Shown here in pieces: positions 32,771-40,995 of a stretch of DNA of 64,000 bases; the first letter of the stretch is position 1; the number at the start of each line of letters is the position of its first letter. A model generated the notes under the pieces. It did no database searches. It was not told where the DNA came from and saw nothing but the letters and a program-made list of their open reading frames with translations. Where the stretch lies: positions 124,001 to 188,000 of the forward strand of contig NZ_JANUQM010000013.1 of assembly GCF_030386795.1 (NCBI RefSeq), read 5' to 3'. This DNA comes from Streptomyces sp. S.PNR 29. GTDB taxonomy: Bacteria; Actinomycetota; Actinomycetes; Streptomycetales; Streptomycetaceae. Position numbers and translations under genes: made by a program.

Positions 32771-33610
32771 ATGCCCGACAACCCCACGCAAGCGAAACGC
32801 GACGACAGGCCCGAGGCGTCCCGGCGGGTGCGGTTGAGCCGGACGTTCGACGAGGACGCGGAGCTGTACGACCGGGCCAGGCCCGGATATCCGGCGGAGC
32901 TGTACGACGACCTCGCGGAACTCGCGGGTGTGGGCCCCGGCTGCCGCTTGCTGGAGGTGGGCTGCGGGACCGGCCAGGCGACGGTTCCGCTGGCCGGACG
33001 GGGCTGCCGGATCACGGCCGTCGAGGCGGGACCGCACATGGCCGCGGTCGCGCGGTGCAATCTGGCCGGGGCCACGGCGGTGGAGGTGGTGACGGCGGAG
33101 TTCGAGAGCTGGCCGCTGCCGGAGGAGCCGTTCGACGCGGTCGTCTCGGCAACGGCGTTCCACTGGATCGACCCGGCGGTGCGGATGGCCAAGGCCGCCG
33201 ACGCGCTGCGTCCGGGCGGGGCGCTCGCCGTGGTGCGCACCCAGCATGTGAGGGGCGGGACCGAGGAGTTCTTCGTCGAGGTCCAGCGCTGCTACGAGCG
33301 CTTCGATCCGGAGACCCCACCCGGTCTGCGGCTTCCCGCGGCCGCCGGCGTCGACGGCTCGGACCATGCGGAGGAGGTGGCGCGAAGCGGTCGGTTCGGA
33401 CCCACGGTCTTCCGTCGCCACGAGCGGGATCTGACCTACACCACGGCGGAGTATCTGGAGCTGTTGCGGACCTACTCCGGTCATCGAGCTCTGCCGGACG
33501 CGGCCAGGAGCGGACTGCTGGGGTCCATCGCGGACCTGATCGATGGGCGGTACGGCGGCCAGGTGACCAAGCGTTATCTCATCGAGGTGGGAGTCTCATA
33601 CAAGCAGTGA
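32771..33610 (+). CDS. Class I SAM-dependent methyltransferase
   Basis: A 279-aa protein. Motif I is LLEVGCGTGQATVPLA (about 62), motif II ITAVEAGPHM, motif IV FDAVVSATAFHW, post-motif ALRPGGALAVV. Substrate unknown. No ribosome site, but TCTAGC lies about ten bases upstream of ATG 32771. It could be a -10 box for a leaderless mRNA, common in Streptomyces. Confidence 0.9.
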   Translation: MPDNPTQAKRDDRPEASRRVRLSRTFDEDAELYDRARPGYPAELYDDLAELAGVGPGCRLLEVGCGTGQATVPLAGRGCRITAVEAGPHMAAVARCNLAGATAVEVVTAEFESWPLPEEPFDAVVSATAFHWIDPAVRMAKAADALRPGGALAVVRTQHVRGGTEEFFVEVQRCYERFDPETPPGLRLPAAAGVDGSDHAEEVARSGRFGPTVFRRHERDLTYTTAEYLELLRTYSGHRALPDAARSGLLGSIADLIDGRYGGQVTKRYLIEVGVSYKQ

Positions 33611-33612
33611 TG

Positions 33613-33670
33613 CCGCGCAAAGGCGCCGTCCTCTCCGTCGGCGTGGGGTGAGGACGGCGCCTTTGCGCGG
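33613..33670. terminator. 20-bp perfect hairpin terminator
   Basis: The stem is 33613-33632 with 33651-33670 and the loop 18 bases, three bases after the methyltransferase stop. It contains AAAGGCG/CGCCTTT, so it works on both strands. Confidence 0.9.
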
Positions 33671-33703
33671 ACAGCCGGGCCACCGCACAGGGCGCTGGTG
33701 CTT

Positions 33704-33862
33704 TCAGCTGTCGGAGCTGAGGCCGGTACTGCGGTTGCCGCGTCCGGAGACGAACTTCAGCGAGGAGTACTTGTCGTCGTACCAGTCGCTTTCCTGGTTG
33801 CTCGTCGTTCGAGGATTTCCGGGCGTGCGAGAATTACTTTCTGTATTCCCTGGACCGCTCAC
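33704..33862 (-). CDS. Possible 52-aa polar peptide
   Basis: Frame from GTG 33862 to TGA 33704. It is polar, with ESDWYDDKYSSLKFVSGRGN near the C-terminus; the first half is A+T-richer than a typical gene. No strong ribosome site. It could be the end of a decayed gene linked to the glycosyltransferase pair. Low certainty. Confidence 0.3.
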   Translation of the reverse strand: MSGPGNTESNSRTPGNPRTTSNQESDWYDDKYSSLKFVSGRGNRSTGLSSDS

Positions 33863-33962
33863 GAAAACCGGTATTCCAGTGGCCGGTGGAAGTGTGGGCG
33901 AGGAGAGCCGGGGAGTGAAAATAAATCACACAAATAACGGTGTTCCGCACCGTCGCGCCCCC

Positions 33963-34790
33963 TCACCCGGCCCTCGTCACCTCCACGGAGAGGTCGTTGT
34001 CGACCGTGTAGTAGGGGCGCAGGACGGCGTCGGCGATCGTGGTCGTCGGGTAGACGTACACCGCCTTGCGGTCCGCCACGTCGTCGAGGAGGCGGGCGAG
34101 GCGGATGAGCGGTGCGTCCGGGGCGGGCTGGACGAAGGCGTCCCATACGCCGCTTCCGGTGGCCGTCTCGGCGGCCAGATCCGCGTAGTCGACCGTGAAG
34201 GAGAAGCTTCGGCCGTCCTCTCCGGCCCGTGGCGCAAGGGTGCGTACCGTGCCGTTGCCGCCCCGCAGGCGCAGGCGTACGGCGGCTCCCTCGCGGAGCG
34301 ATGTGCCGTGCAGGCGGGCGCCGACCGTCATCGACCGGTCCGTGACGTCGATGCCGGCGGCCTCCGCGTGGGCGGGGCGCAGCCAGGCCCGTATCGCGAG
34401 GTATCCGTCCTTGGTGACGTAGGGGATCCGGACGGCCAGCGGCGTGGGCCGGTCACGGAGGTGCCCGGCGACGAGGGCCCGGAGGTCGCGCGGGCCCGGG
34501 CGGAGACGCCGGCGTTCGGATGCCGCGCCGCCGAGCAGGTACACGTCCCAGCGGCCCTCCTGGAGCACCGGTTGCCCGTCCAGGACCGCACGTCGGCGGC
34601 CGTCCCCGGTGGGCTCCAGGTCGAGGACGTGCAGGGTCTTCTCCGGCTGTCCCTTCTTCGGGCGCAGCCGCAGCAGCACCTGCCGGCCTTCCTGCTCTTC
34701 ATCGGCCGGCATCGGCAGGTCGAAGGTGATCCGTCCCTCCGCGTCGACCATGCAGCCGACGCGTGGCTGCGTACCGTGTTCCGTGCTCAC
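33963..34790 (-). CDS. Conserved protein coupled to a glycosyltransferase, beta-rich
   Basis: A 275-aa protein. Two similar beta-rich halves are visible: ITFDLPMPADEEQEGRQVLL ... WDVYLLGG and a later SMTVGARLHGTSLREGAAVR ... VWDAFVQPAP. They end in VYVYPTTTIADAVLRPYYTV. Such proteins accompany glycosyl- or glycerol-phosphotransferases in Streptomyces surface-polymer loci; function unproven. GTG 34790 overlaps the glycosyltransferase stop by four bases (GTGA). Confidence 0.65.
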   Translation of the reverse strand: MSTEHGTQPRVGCMVDAEGRITFDLPMPADEEQEGRQVLLRLRPKKGQPEKTLHVLDLEPTGDGRRRAVLDGQPVLQEGRWDVYLLGGAASERRRLRPGPRDLRALVAGHLRDRPTPLAVRIPYVTKDGYLAIRAWLRPAHAEAAGIDVTDRSMTVGARLHGTSLREGAAVRLRLRGGNGTVRTLAPRAGEDGRSFSFTVDYADLAAETATGSGVWDAFVQPAPDAPLIRLARLLDDVADRKAVYVYPTTTIADAVLRPYYTVDNDLSVEVTRAG

Positions 34791-36052
34791 CTCTGCCCCT
34801 TCCGCACCATGCGCAGCGCGCCGCTGGCCGCGGAGTACGCGGCGTCGCGGGCGGCGAAGCCCTGGCTGATCAGGACGCGGCCCACGCCCGTGCGCCCGCG
34901 GGCGACCGGACGCCCCTCTCTTCTCGCCGAGACCGCCTCCGCGAACAGGCGTTCGGCCTGCTCGACCACCGGCCCGGGAGCGAACCGCCGCGCGTTCTCC
35001 AGGGCCGCACGGCCCGTACGGCGGCGCAGTTCGTCGTCGCGGACCAGTTCCAGCAGGGCGGCTCCCAGCGCGTCACGGTCCCCGACCGGCACCAGCCGGC
35101 CGTCGACCCCGTCCTGGATGATCTCCCCGGGGCCGTAGGGGCAGTCGGTGCTCACCACCGGCAGACCGCAGCGCATCGCCTCGACGATCGTCATGCCGAA
35201 CGGCTCGAAGTTGGAGGCGGCCGCGCCGATCGAGCCCTTGACCCACTCCGCCTCCATGGGGGCCGCCGCGCCCATGAGGAAGACGTTGTTCCACAGGCGG
35301 AGGTCCGTTATGAGCTGCCGCAGCCGATCGTGCTGCTCACCCTTGCCGTAGATGCGCAGCTGCCAGTCCGGGTGTTCGGCGGCGACCATGGCGAAGGCCT
35401 CGATGAGCAGGTCGTAACGTTTCACCGGGACCAGCCGGCCGGCCGCGACGATCACCTTCGCGGTGCCGTCCGCGGCGGGGAGCGCGGGATCCGGCACGCT
35501 GTTCGGGAGCGCCTCCACCCGGACCCCGGGCAGCCTCATCTTGCGCCGGTAGGCGGCGGCGTCCGCCTCGGTCACCGTGGTCAGCGCGTCGAGCCGGCGG
35601 TAGGCCCGGCGCAGCGCGGTGCGCAGGCGCGGCGGATGGTTGTCCAGCGTGAGGTGCTCCTGCCCTATGCGGACGACGTGCGGCGGTGCCTGCAACGCGA
35701 GGTGCACGTTGAGCCCGGGCCGGGTGCCGATCACCACATCGGCGTCGGTGCCGGCGAGGCACTCGCCGATCCGCTGGTCGGTCAGTTCGCTGTACTGGCC
35801 GTACCGGTACTCGGCGCGGGGAAACACCTTCGCCGGTCTGAGATGCGAGGCATGCTCCTTCTCCTTCCTGAGGTCCACCAGCGGCCGTAAGGACACCCTC
35901 GGGTCCAGGGTGAAGTTCGGGTGCTCCCGGTGCCGCAGCACGGAGACGATCTCCACGTCGTGCCGCTCGGCCAGCGCCTGGGCCAGGTTGAACGTCGTGG
36001 TGATCGTGCCTCCGATCCCGTACGCGTTGTGGAGCAGGAAAGAGATCTTCAT
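34787..36052 (-). CDS. Glycosyltransferase family 4 protein
   Basis: A 421-aa GT-B enzyme. N-terminal donor-like loop NAYGIGGTITTTFNLAQALA, central IVAAGRLVPVKRYDLLIEAF and the EX7E motif EPFGMTIVEAM (about 295) bind the nucleotide sugar. Probably cytoplasmic, building a cell-surface glycan. No ribosome site at ATG 36052, but the conserved N-terminus begins at that Met. Operon with the following coupled gene. Confidence 0.9.
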   Translation of the reverse strand: MKISFLLHNAYGIGGTITTTFNLAQALAERHDVEIVSVLRHREHPNFTLDPRVSLRPLVDLRKEKEHASHLRPAKVFPRAEYRYGQYSELTDQRIGECLAGTDADVVIGTRPGLNVHLALQAPPHVVRIGQEHLTLDNHPPRLRTALRRAYRRLDALTTVTEADAAAYRRKMRLPGVRVEALPNSVPDPALPAADGTAKVIVAAGRLVPVKRYDLLIEAFAMVAAEHPDWQLRIYGKGEQHDRLRQLITDLRLWNNVFLMGAAAPMEAEWVKGSIGAAASNFEPFGMTIVEAMRCGLPVVSTDCPYGPGEIIQDGVDGRLVPVGDRDALGAALLELVRDDELRRRTGRAALENARRFAPGPVVEQAERLFAEAVSARREGRPVARGRTGVGRVLISQGFAARDAAYSAASGALRMVRKGQR

Positions 36053-36204
36053 GGCGGAGTAGACGTCCGTGAATCTCGCTCAGTTGTGGCTTGTTACCAC
36101 TTCGTAGTGCTCATCGGCGCCGCCGGCCGGGAGCGACGCCGCGGCGGACGCCGGGTGTAGAAGAGGTAAAGGCCGCAACCTCCGGCGCCTGCGGGCCGCT
36201 CTCC

Positions 36205-37029
36205 ATGTCCATGCACGAGGTCATGTACCGCGCCGGAACGTCCGCCCGGCAACTGGCACGGTTCACGTGGTTGCAGGCACGTTCCTGCGCGTTCGCCGTG
36301 GCGCTTTTCGGCGGTATGGCCGTCTCCAAGCTGCTCCCGCCGCTGCCGGTGGCGCGTTACGACCTGCTCCTGGTGTACGGGGTGCTGCTCACCGGCGTGG
36401 GCTACCTGCTGGGGTGGGAGGCCAGGCGGGAGGTGGCGGTCGTGGCCGTCTGCCATGTTCTGGGGCTCGTCTTCGAACTGGTGAAGGTGCACGTCGGTTC
36501 GTGGAGCTACCCCGAGCCGGGGCTGGCCAAGATCGCCGGGGTGCCGCTGTACGGGGGGTTCATGTACGCCGCTGTCGGCAGCTATGTCTGCCGGTCCTGG
36601 CGGTTGTTCGACCTGTCGCTGACCGGCTACCGAGCCCGCGGCACCGCCGCGCTGGCCGTCGCCCTGTACGTCAACTTCCTGTCCCATCACTGGCTGCCGG
36701 ACCTGCGGCTGCCGCTCGGCGGGCTGCTGCTGGCGGTGACCACCGGGACCTGGGTGCACTTCACGATCGGAGAACGGCGGTACCGCATGCCGCTGGCGCT
36801 GTCCTTCGCCCTGATCGGCTTCTTCCTGTGGCTCGCCGAGAACATCGCCACCTATCTGGGGGCCTGGACCTACCCCGATCAGGTCAATGGCTGGGAACCG
36901 GTCTCGGTGTCCAAATGGGCCTCCTGGGCCCTGCTGATCAGCGTCACGTTCGTCATCTGCGGAGCGTGGCGGAGACAGGGGCGGGGTCCGGTGCCGCCGG
37001 CGACCGCCGGAGCCCCTGCTTCTGCTTGA
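36205..37029 (+). CDS. DUF817 family integral membrane protein
   Basis: A 274-aa protein with seven or eight hydrophobic segments and the DUF817 hallmark stretches GSWSYPEPGLAKIAGVPLYG, FMYAAVGSYVCRSWRLFDL and IATYLGAWTYPDQVNGWEPV. Function unknown. ATG at 36205 is preferred; 36211 and 36223 are alternatives and none has a clear ribosome site. Confidence 0.88.
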   Translation: MSMHEVMYRAGTSARQLARFTWLQARSCAFAVALFGGMAVSKLLPPLPVARYDLLLVYGVLLTGVGYLLGWEARREVAVVAVCHVLGLVFELVKVHVGSWSYPEPGLAKIAGVPLYGGFMYAAVGSYVCRSWRLFDLSLTGYRARGTAALAVALYVNFLSHHWLPDLRLPLGGLLLAVTTGTWVHFTIGERRYRMPLALSFALIGFFLWLAENIATYLGAWTYPDQVNGWEPVSVSKWASWALLISVTFVICGAWRRQGRGPVPPATAGAPASA

Positions 37030-37033
37030 CTCC

Positions 37034-37561
37034 TCACCCCGCCGACGCGGCCCGCAGCAGGCGCAGCTGGCCGATCTCGGTGGCGTTCTTCATCAGCTCG
37101 GCGTTCACCCAGGCGATCATGTGCGCGACGGTGTGCGCCGGGTCGTTCGGCCACGGGAACGGGGCGGTGGCGTCCAGGCCGGTGTCGGTGAGGCCGTCCA
37201 GGGCGGCGAGCCAGTCCGTACGCAGGGCGCGCAGCCAGGTGACGGTCGGTTCACCGGGGCCGGGCCAGGCGATCTCGGTCCGCTCCCGTGGAGGACGTCC
37301 CTCCATATGGTCGAGGGTCACGCTCCACCACCAGCCGATGTGCCAGCTCACCCAGCCGACGGTGGGGACCGGCACGGGGTCGGGCTCCGTCTCGGCCCAG
37401 TCCGGCACCCATGTGCCGTCGGCGGCGCGGCGCAGTGTCCAGCACAGGGGCGCGGGCTCCCACAGGAAGTCCTCGGGTTCCAGCCGCTCCAGGTGGTACT
37501 CGAACAACGACCAGGTCAGCTCGAACTGCCAGCGCAGTAACTCACTTCGGGAAACGGTCAC
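37034..37561 (-). CDS. DinB family protein (putative metal-dependent thiol transferase fold)
   Basis: A 175-aa four-helix-bundle protein. VGWVSWHIGWWWSVTLDHME carries the first metal His residues, and HTVAHMIAWVNAELMKNATE the later His. Starts at GTG 37561 (VSRSELLRWQFELTW). DinB/YfiT relatives bind zinc and some use mycothiol or bacillithiol; activity here is not shown. Convergent with the DUF817 gene, four bases apart. Confidence 0.85.
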   Translation of the reverse strand: MTVSRSELLRWQFELTWSLFEYHLERLEPEDFLWEPAPLCWTLRRAADGTWVPDWAETEPDPVPVPTVGWVSWHIGWWWSVTLDHMEGRPPRERTEIAWPGPGEPTVTWLRALRTDWLAALDGLTDTGLDATAPFPWPNDPAHTVAHMIAWVNAELMKNATEIGQLRLLRAASAG

Positions 37562-37614
37562 CGGTAGAGACTCGCACGACGGCGTGCACAGCCGTGTTCC
37601 GCCCACCGGTGTGC

Positions 37615-38046
37615 CTACAGTTCGTGATCCTCAGCGAGCCGCTCCCACGGCACGTCCCGCAGTGCCGCCTCCGCGTCGCAGCCCGACGGCACCCGCGGGG
37701 TGGGCTGGAACCAGATGACGGTGAGACGGGAGCGGTACAGGACCGGGTCGTGGGCCCGGTCGACGGCCCTGGAATGGAAGGTCCCGACGCAGGACACGGC
37801 CGGCAGCACCTCCACGGGGCCGAAGGCGCCCGCGTACTGGTCGGGGTACTCGCGCGGGGGCGGTACGAGGTGGACCGGGGTGGTGGGGAAGGCACGCTCG
37901 GCTGTGTGCAGGAGAGCCTTGATCTTCATGTCGTTGACGGGCCTGCACGGGTAGCCCTCCAGCATGCCGCCGTACGTCGACGCCAGCCGCAGCTCGGCGA
38001 GGTCGATCGAACGGCCGGAGGACAGGACGACGCGGGTCAGCGACAT
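37615..38046 (-). CDS. Conserved hypothetical protein, 143 aa
   Basis: Reads MSLTRVVLSSGRSIDLAELR then ASTYGGMLEGYPCRPVND, with RLTVIWFQPTP and WERLAEDHEL at the end. Widespread in Streptomyces by appearance, but I cannot assign a function. No signal peptide or membrane helix. ATG 38046; upstream are six 11-bp repeats. Confidence 0.7.
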   Translation of the reverse strand: MSLTRVVLSSGRSIDLAELRLASTYGGMLEGYPCRPVNDMKIKALLHTAERAFPTTPVHLVPPPREYPDQYAGAFGPVEVLPAVSCVGTFHSRAVDRAHDPVLYRSRLTVIWFQPTPRVPSGCDAEAALRDVPWERLAEDHEL

Positions 38047-38119
38047 GGTCGGCACTCTAGGGCGGTGCTGCATGGAGGTCTTTCGGTTTTCGCGGGTGGT
38101 GCCGCGTCGTGGCGGTTCG

Positions 38120-38185
38120 GGGAGTGACAGGGGAGTGACAGGGGACTGACCAGGGACTGGTCAGGGACTGACCAGGAGTGGGTCA
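38120..38185. repeat. Six tandem 11-bp repeats (GGGACTGACCA type)
   Basis: Units at 38120, 38131, 38142, 38153, 38164 and 38175. Copies 1 and 2 are identical, as are 3 and 5; copy 4 is GGGACTGGTCA. They sit between the start of the 143-aa gene and the end of the PrimPol gene. The unit is nearly the same as that at 57398-57430. Confidence 0.85.
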
Positions 38186-38201
38186 GTGGTGTCCGGTGGC
38201 G

Positions 38202-39068
38202 TTACGGCTGGTGGCCGGTCATCCGGGCCGCCGACGCGACCGTCGCGCGGGCCTCGCGGTCGGTCAGCCCCGTGGTGACGGCGGCCTCCACCAGGGGACC
38301 GACCAGGGCGGGGCCGATGCCGTCCTCGTAGGCCCGGCAGGCCGCCCAGAACAGGCGGGTGTTGCGCTGGCCCTCATGGGCGGCGAGGACGAACTGGACG
38401 AGGCCCTGGCCGTGCCCGCCGGCCGACGCGGGGGCCGACCGGTGTGTGCGGGGCGGCGGGAGCAGCAGACGCAGCAGGGAGCGCGGGCAGGGCGCGGGGG
38501 CCAGGTGGGCGGTGCCCGGGGCGGTGGCGTACACGCCGTGTTCGGTACGGGAGCCGGGGCCCACGAGATAGCCGCCGGCGCCCCGGATGTCGATGCCGGG
38601 GGCGAGGCGGCCGGCCGAGTTGGGGACGACGACGCCGGACGGGCCGCTCAGCCACAGGTGGCGGCCGCCGGACGGGGTCAGGACGACCACCGTGGGCGGA
38701 AGCGTGAACAGGTGGCGCAGGGCCAGTTCCCGCAGGGCGGCCGAGGAGTCCGTGCCCGACTTGGTGTCCAGGTCGATGCCGATCAGGTGGTGCGGGGGCA
38801 GCCCGCAGGCGATGCCGTAGCCGGTCGCCCAGGGGGCCGCGGCGAACAGGTCGCGGATGCGTGCCGGGTCGGTGGAGGCGTCGTAGACCCCGTGGCCGAA
38901 GCGGCCGCACTCGCCGTGGCAGCGGCTGGGGCCCGGGTCGTCGCGGTGCGGGGAGCGCAGGGCCGGGAGTTTCGTCCGGGACAGGGGGATGACGGCCAGT
39001 CCGCGCTCGGCGGCTGACAGGGCGTGTGCGAGGGCCAGCGTCGTGGCCTGCCGGTCGGTGGTGGCCAT
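38202..39068 (-). CDS. Bifunctional DNA primase/polymerase (PrimPol) protein
   Basis: A 288-aa archaeo-eukaryotic primase-type protein. Catalytic Asp-x-Asp in IGIDLDTKSG (about 95), GGRHLWL with the active His, and IDIRGAGGYLVGPGSRTEHG are all typical. The N-terminal HGECGRFGHGVYDASTDPAR may bind zinc. The C-terminal EGQRNTRLFWAACRA segment is shared with plasmid and phage primases. Unlike 4504-5169, this one keeps its metal residues. GGAGGC directly precedes ATG 39068. Confidence 0.88.
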   Translation of the reverse strand: MATTDRQATTLALAHALSAAERGLAVIPLSRTKLPALRSPHRDDPGPSRCHGECGRFGHGVYDASTDPARIRDLFAAAPWATGYGIACGLPPHHLIGIDLDTKSGTDSSAALRELALRHLFTLPPTVVVLTPSGGRHLWLSGPSGVVVPNSAGRLAPGIDIRGAGGYLVGPGSRTEHGVYATAPGTAHLAPAPCPRSLLRLLLPPPRTHRSAPASAGGHGQGLVQFVLAAHEGQRNTRLFWAACRAYEDGIGPALVGPLVEAAVTTGLTDREARATVASAARMTGHQP

Positions 39069-39108
39069 GCCTCCATGTTCGTACGTACGTTCGAAAAAGG
39101 GAAGGGGC

Positions 39109-39243
39109 TCAGGTGTGACACGCCCGGGCGGCGAGGTCGGCCGGGTAGGCGCTGGAACGCTTCGCCCCTTGCGGCGCTTGAGGTGTGGTTGTTTCTGCCG
39201 CTCCCGGCCGCTGCGCAACGGACGCAAAGGGGTTTATCGGCAT
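39109..39243 (-). CDS. Possible 44-aa protein upstream of PrimPol
   Basis: MPINPFASVAQRPGAAETTT then PQAPQGAKRSSAYPADLAAR. Same strand as PrimPol, 40 bp upstream. No strong ribosome site and low complexity, so only tentative. Confidence 0.35.
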   Translation of the reverse strand: MPINPFASVAQRPGAAETTTPQAPQGAKRSSAYPADLAARACHT

Positions 39244-39446
39244 GTCGTCACGCTTGCGTGCGAATCGCGGCTTCCGGGGTGATTCGCGGGGTTCGGTGGG
39301 CAATGCTGCTCTTGCGACGTCGTGCACAGCACCGGGGCGATCGGCCAACCGCCCGGGTGGAGGCCGTAGTTCACACATCCTCAACCACGCACATCACGCG
39401 CTTCCGGCGACCGGGCCGGTGCGCGCCTGTTCTGGAGGAACACCAC

Positions 39447-39506
39447 ATGGCAAGCATCCGTACCGCCCGCGACAGCGCGGCCGTCAGCCTTTCTCCGCTC
39501 TGGTGA
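39447..39506 (+). CDS. 19-aa peptide gene (possible leader or truncated secreted protein)
   Basis: GGAGG eight bases before ATG 39447; the peptide is MASIRTARDSAAVSLSPLW. The first seven residues match the start of many small Streptomyces secreted proteins, but a stop replaces the signal-peptide core. It is followed at once by two strong terminators, so it is a complete short transcription unit. Confidence 0.45.
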   Translation: MASIRTARDSAAVSLSPLW

Positions 39507-39511
39507 GGAGC

Positions 39512-39554
39512 TGAGGGGCCCGGCGCGTGTTTCTCCGTGCGCGCCGGCCCCTCA
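39512..39554. terminator. Long hairpin after the 19-aa frame
   Basis: TGAGGGGCC (39512-39520) and GGCGCG (39522-39527) pair with CGCGCC (39540-39545) and GGCCCCTCA (39546-39554), with one bulged C. Confidence 0.8.
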
Positions 39555-39582
39555 CAAGGGGTGTGCTTCAAGGGTCATCACA

Positions 39583-39620
39583 CGCCTGCGCGGCGGTACT
39601 TCGGTACCGCCGCGCAGGCG
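39583..39620. terminator. 17-bp hairpin with TTCG tetraloop
   Basis: Perfect stem 39583-39599 with 39604-39620, loop TTCG. Insulates the MaoC operon from upstream transcription. Confidence 0.88.
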
Positions 39621-39703
39621 TTCGGCGTTCTCCTTGACAGTACCCGGAATCTGACGGACAGTCAGAAACCAGGTTTGGCGCAGTGCACGGGAAGGGGGCG
39701 ACG

Positions 39704-40600
39704 GTGAGCGACGACCTGGGGACCCGGCTGAAGGCCTACGAGGGGCGGCCGGCCGCCGTCGCCGGTGTGGGCAAGGACCTTGTCAACACACCGATGATCC
39801 GGCACTGGTGCGAGGCGATGGGCGACACCAACCCGGCGTACACAGGGCCGGACGCCGTGGCCCCGCCCACCATGCTCCAGGTGTGGACCATGGGCGGCCT
39901 CTCGGGCCACACGGGACGCACGGAGCCGTACGACGAACTCCTCGCCCTCCTCGACGAGGCGGGCTGCACCTCGGTCGTCGCCACCGACTGCGAGCAGGAG
40001 TACCTGCGCCCCCTGCGGCCCGGGGACGAGGTCACCTTCGACGCGGTGATCGAGTCGGTGTCCCAGCGCAAGACGACGAAGCTGGGGGCGGGCCACTTCG
40101 TCACGACCCGCATGGACGTCCGAGTGGGCGCCGAACTGGTCGGCACGCACCGCTTCCGCATCCTCAAGTACGCCCCCGCGGCACCGGGACGGAGCCGTGC
40201 CCCCCGCCCCCGCCCCGTCGTCAACCGCGACAACGCCGGCTTCTGGGAGGGCGTCGAGCGGCGCCGGCTGCTCATCCAGCGGTGCGCCGGCTGCGCGGCC
40301 CTGCGCTTTCCCTGGCTGCCGGGGTGCAACGCCTGCGGCTCACCGGACTGGGACACGGTGGAGGCGAGCGGCGACGGCACCGTCTACTCGTACGTCGTGA
40401 TGCACCACCCGCCCTTCCCCGCCTTCGACCCTCCCTACGCGGTGGGGCTGATCGAGCTGACGGAGGGCGTACGGATGATCAGCAACGTGGTCGGGGTGCC
40501 GTACGACAAGGTGCGGATCGGGCTTCCGGTGCGGCTGGAGTTCCAGGAGTGCGACCGGGAACTCGTGCTGCCGGTCTTCCGGGCCCGGGAGGAGGCCTGA
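39704..40600 (+). CDS. MaoC N-terminal dehydratase / DUF35 OB-fold fusion (ChsH2-like)
   Basis: A 298-aa protein. Residues 1-160 form a hot-dog MaoC-type domain (IRHWCEAMGDTNPAYTGPDA, without the usual catalytic His). Residues 180-298 are a rubredoxin-like zinc knuckle plus OB fold (CAGCAALRFPWLPGCNACGS), the DUF35 domain. This matches ChsH2 of actinobacterial steroid side-chain degradation, which pairs with ChsH1 as an enoyl-CoA hydratase and docks the aldolase Ltp2. AAGGGGG precedes GTG 39704. First gene of a three-gene coupled operon. Confidence 0.88.
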   Translation: MSDDLGTRLKAYEGRPAAVAGVGKDLVNTPMIRHWCEAMGDTNPAYTGPDAVAPPTMLQVWTMGGLSGHTGRTEPYDELLALLDEAGCTSVVATDCEQEYLRPLRPGDEVTFDAVIESVSQRKTTKLGAGHFVTTRMDVRVGAELVGTHRFRILKYAPAAPGRSRAPRPRPVVNRDNAGFWEGVERRRLLIQRCAGCAALRFPWLPGCNACGSPDWDTVEASGDGTVYSYVVMHHPPFPAFDPPYAVGLIELTEGVRMISNVVGVPYDKVRIGLPVRLEFQECDRELVLPVFRAREEA

Positions 40601-40995
40601 TGAGGGCCGGAGACGAACTTCCGCCGCTGGAGATCCCGGTCACCCGCACGCTCATCGTCGCCGGAGCCATCGCCTCCCGCGACTACCAGGACGTGCACCA
40701 CGACCCGGAACTGGCCCGGCAGAAGGGCTCCCCCGACATCTTCATGAACATCCTGACGACGAACGGCCTGGTCGGCCGCTACATCACGGACCACCTCGGC
40801 CCCCGGGCGGTGCTGCGCCGGGTGGCCATACGGCTGGGGGCGCCCAACCACCCCGGCGACACGATGGTGCTGACCGGCACGGTCGAGGCGGTGGACGGCG
40901 ACACGGCGACGGTACGGGTCGTCGGCACCAACGGCATCGGCCGGCACGTCACCGGCACGGTCACGGTCACCGTCCCGCCGGGAGGCGCGCGATGA
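40600..40995 (+). CDS. MaoC family dehydratase (ChsH1-like)
   Basis: A 131-aa hot-dog protein with the catalytic hydratase signature RDYQDVHHDPELA (Asp and His) at about residue 30. This is the active partner of the fusion protein upstream. ATG overlaps that stop (TGATG) and its own stop overlaps the next start (ATGA). Expected reaction: hydration of a 2-enoyl-CoA. Confidence 0.88.
   Translation: MRAGDELPPLEIPVTRTLIVAGAIASRDYQDVHHDPELARQKGSPDIFMNILTTNGLVGRYITDHLGPRAVLRRVAIRLGAPNHPGDTMVLTGTVEAVDGDTATVRVVGTNGIGRHVTGTVTVTVPPGGAR

Noticed and set aside
38120..38185. CRISPR array
   Set aside because: Units are 11 bp with no spacers and no cas genes are present.
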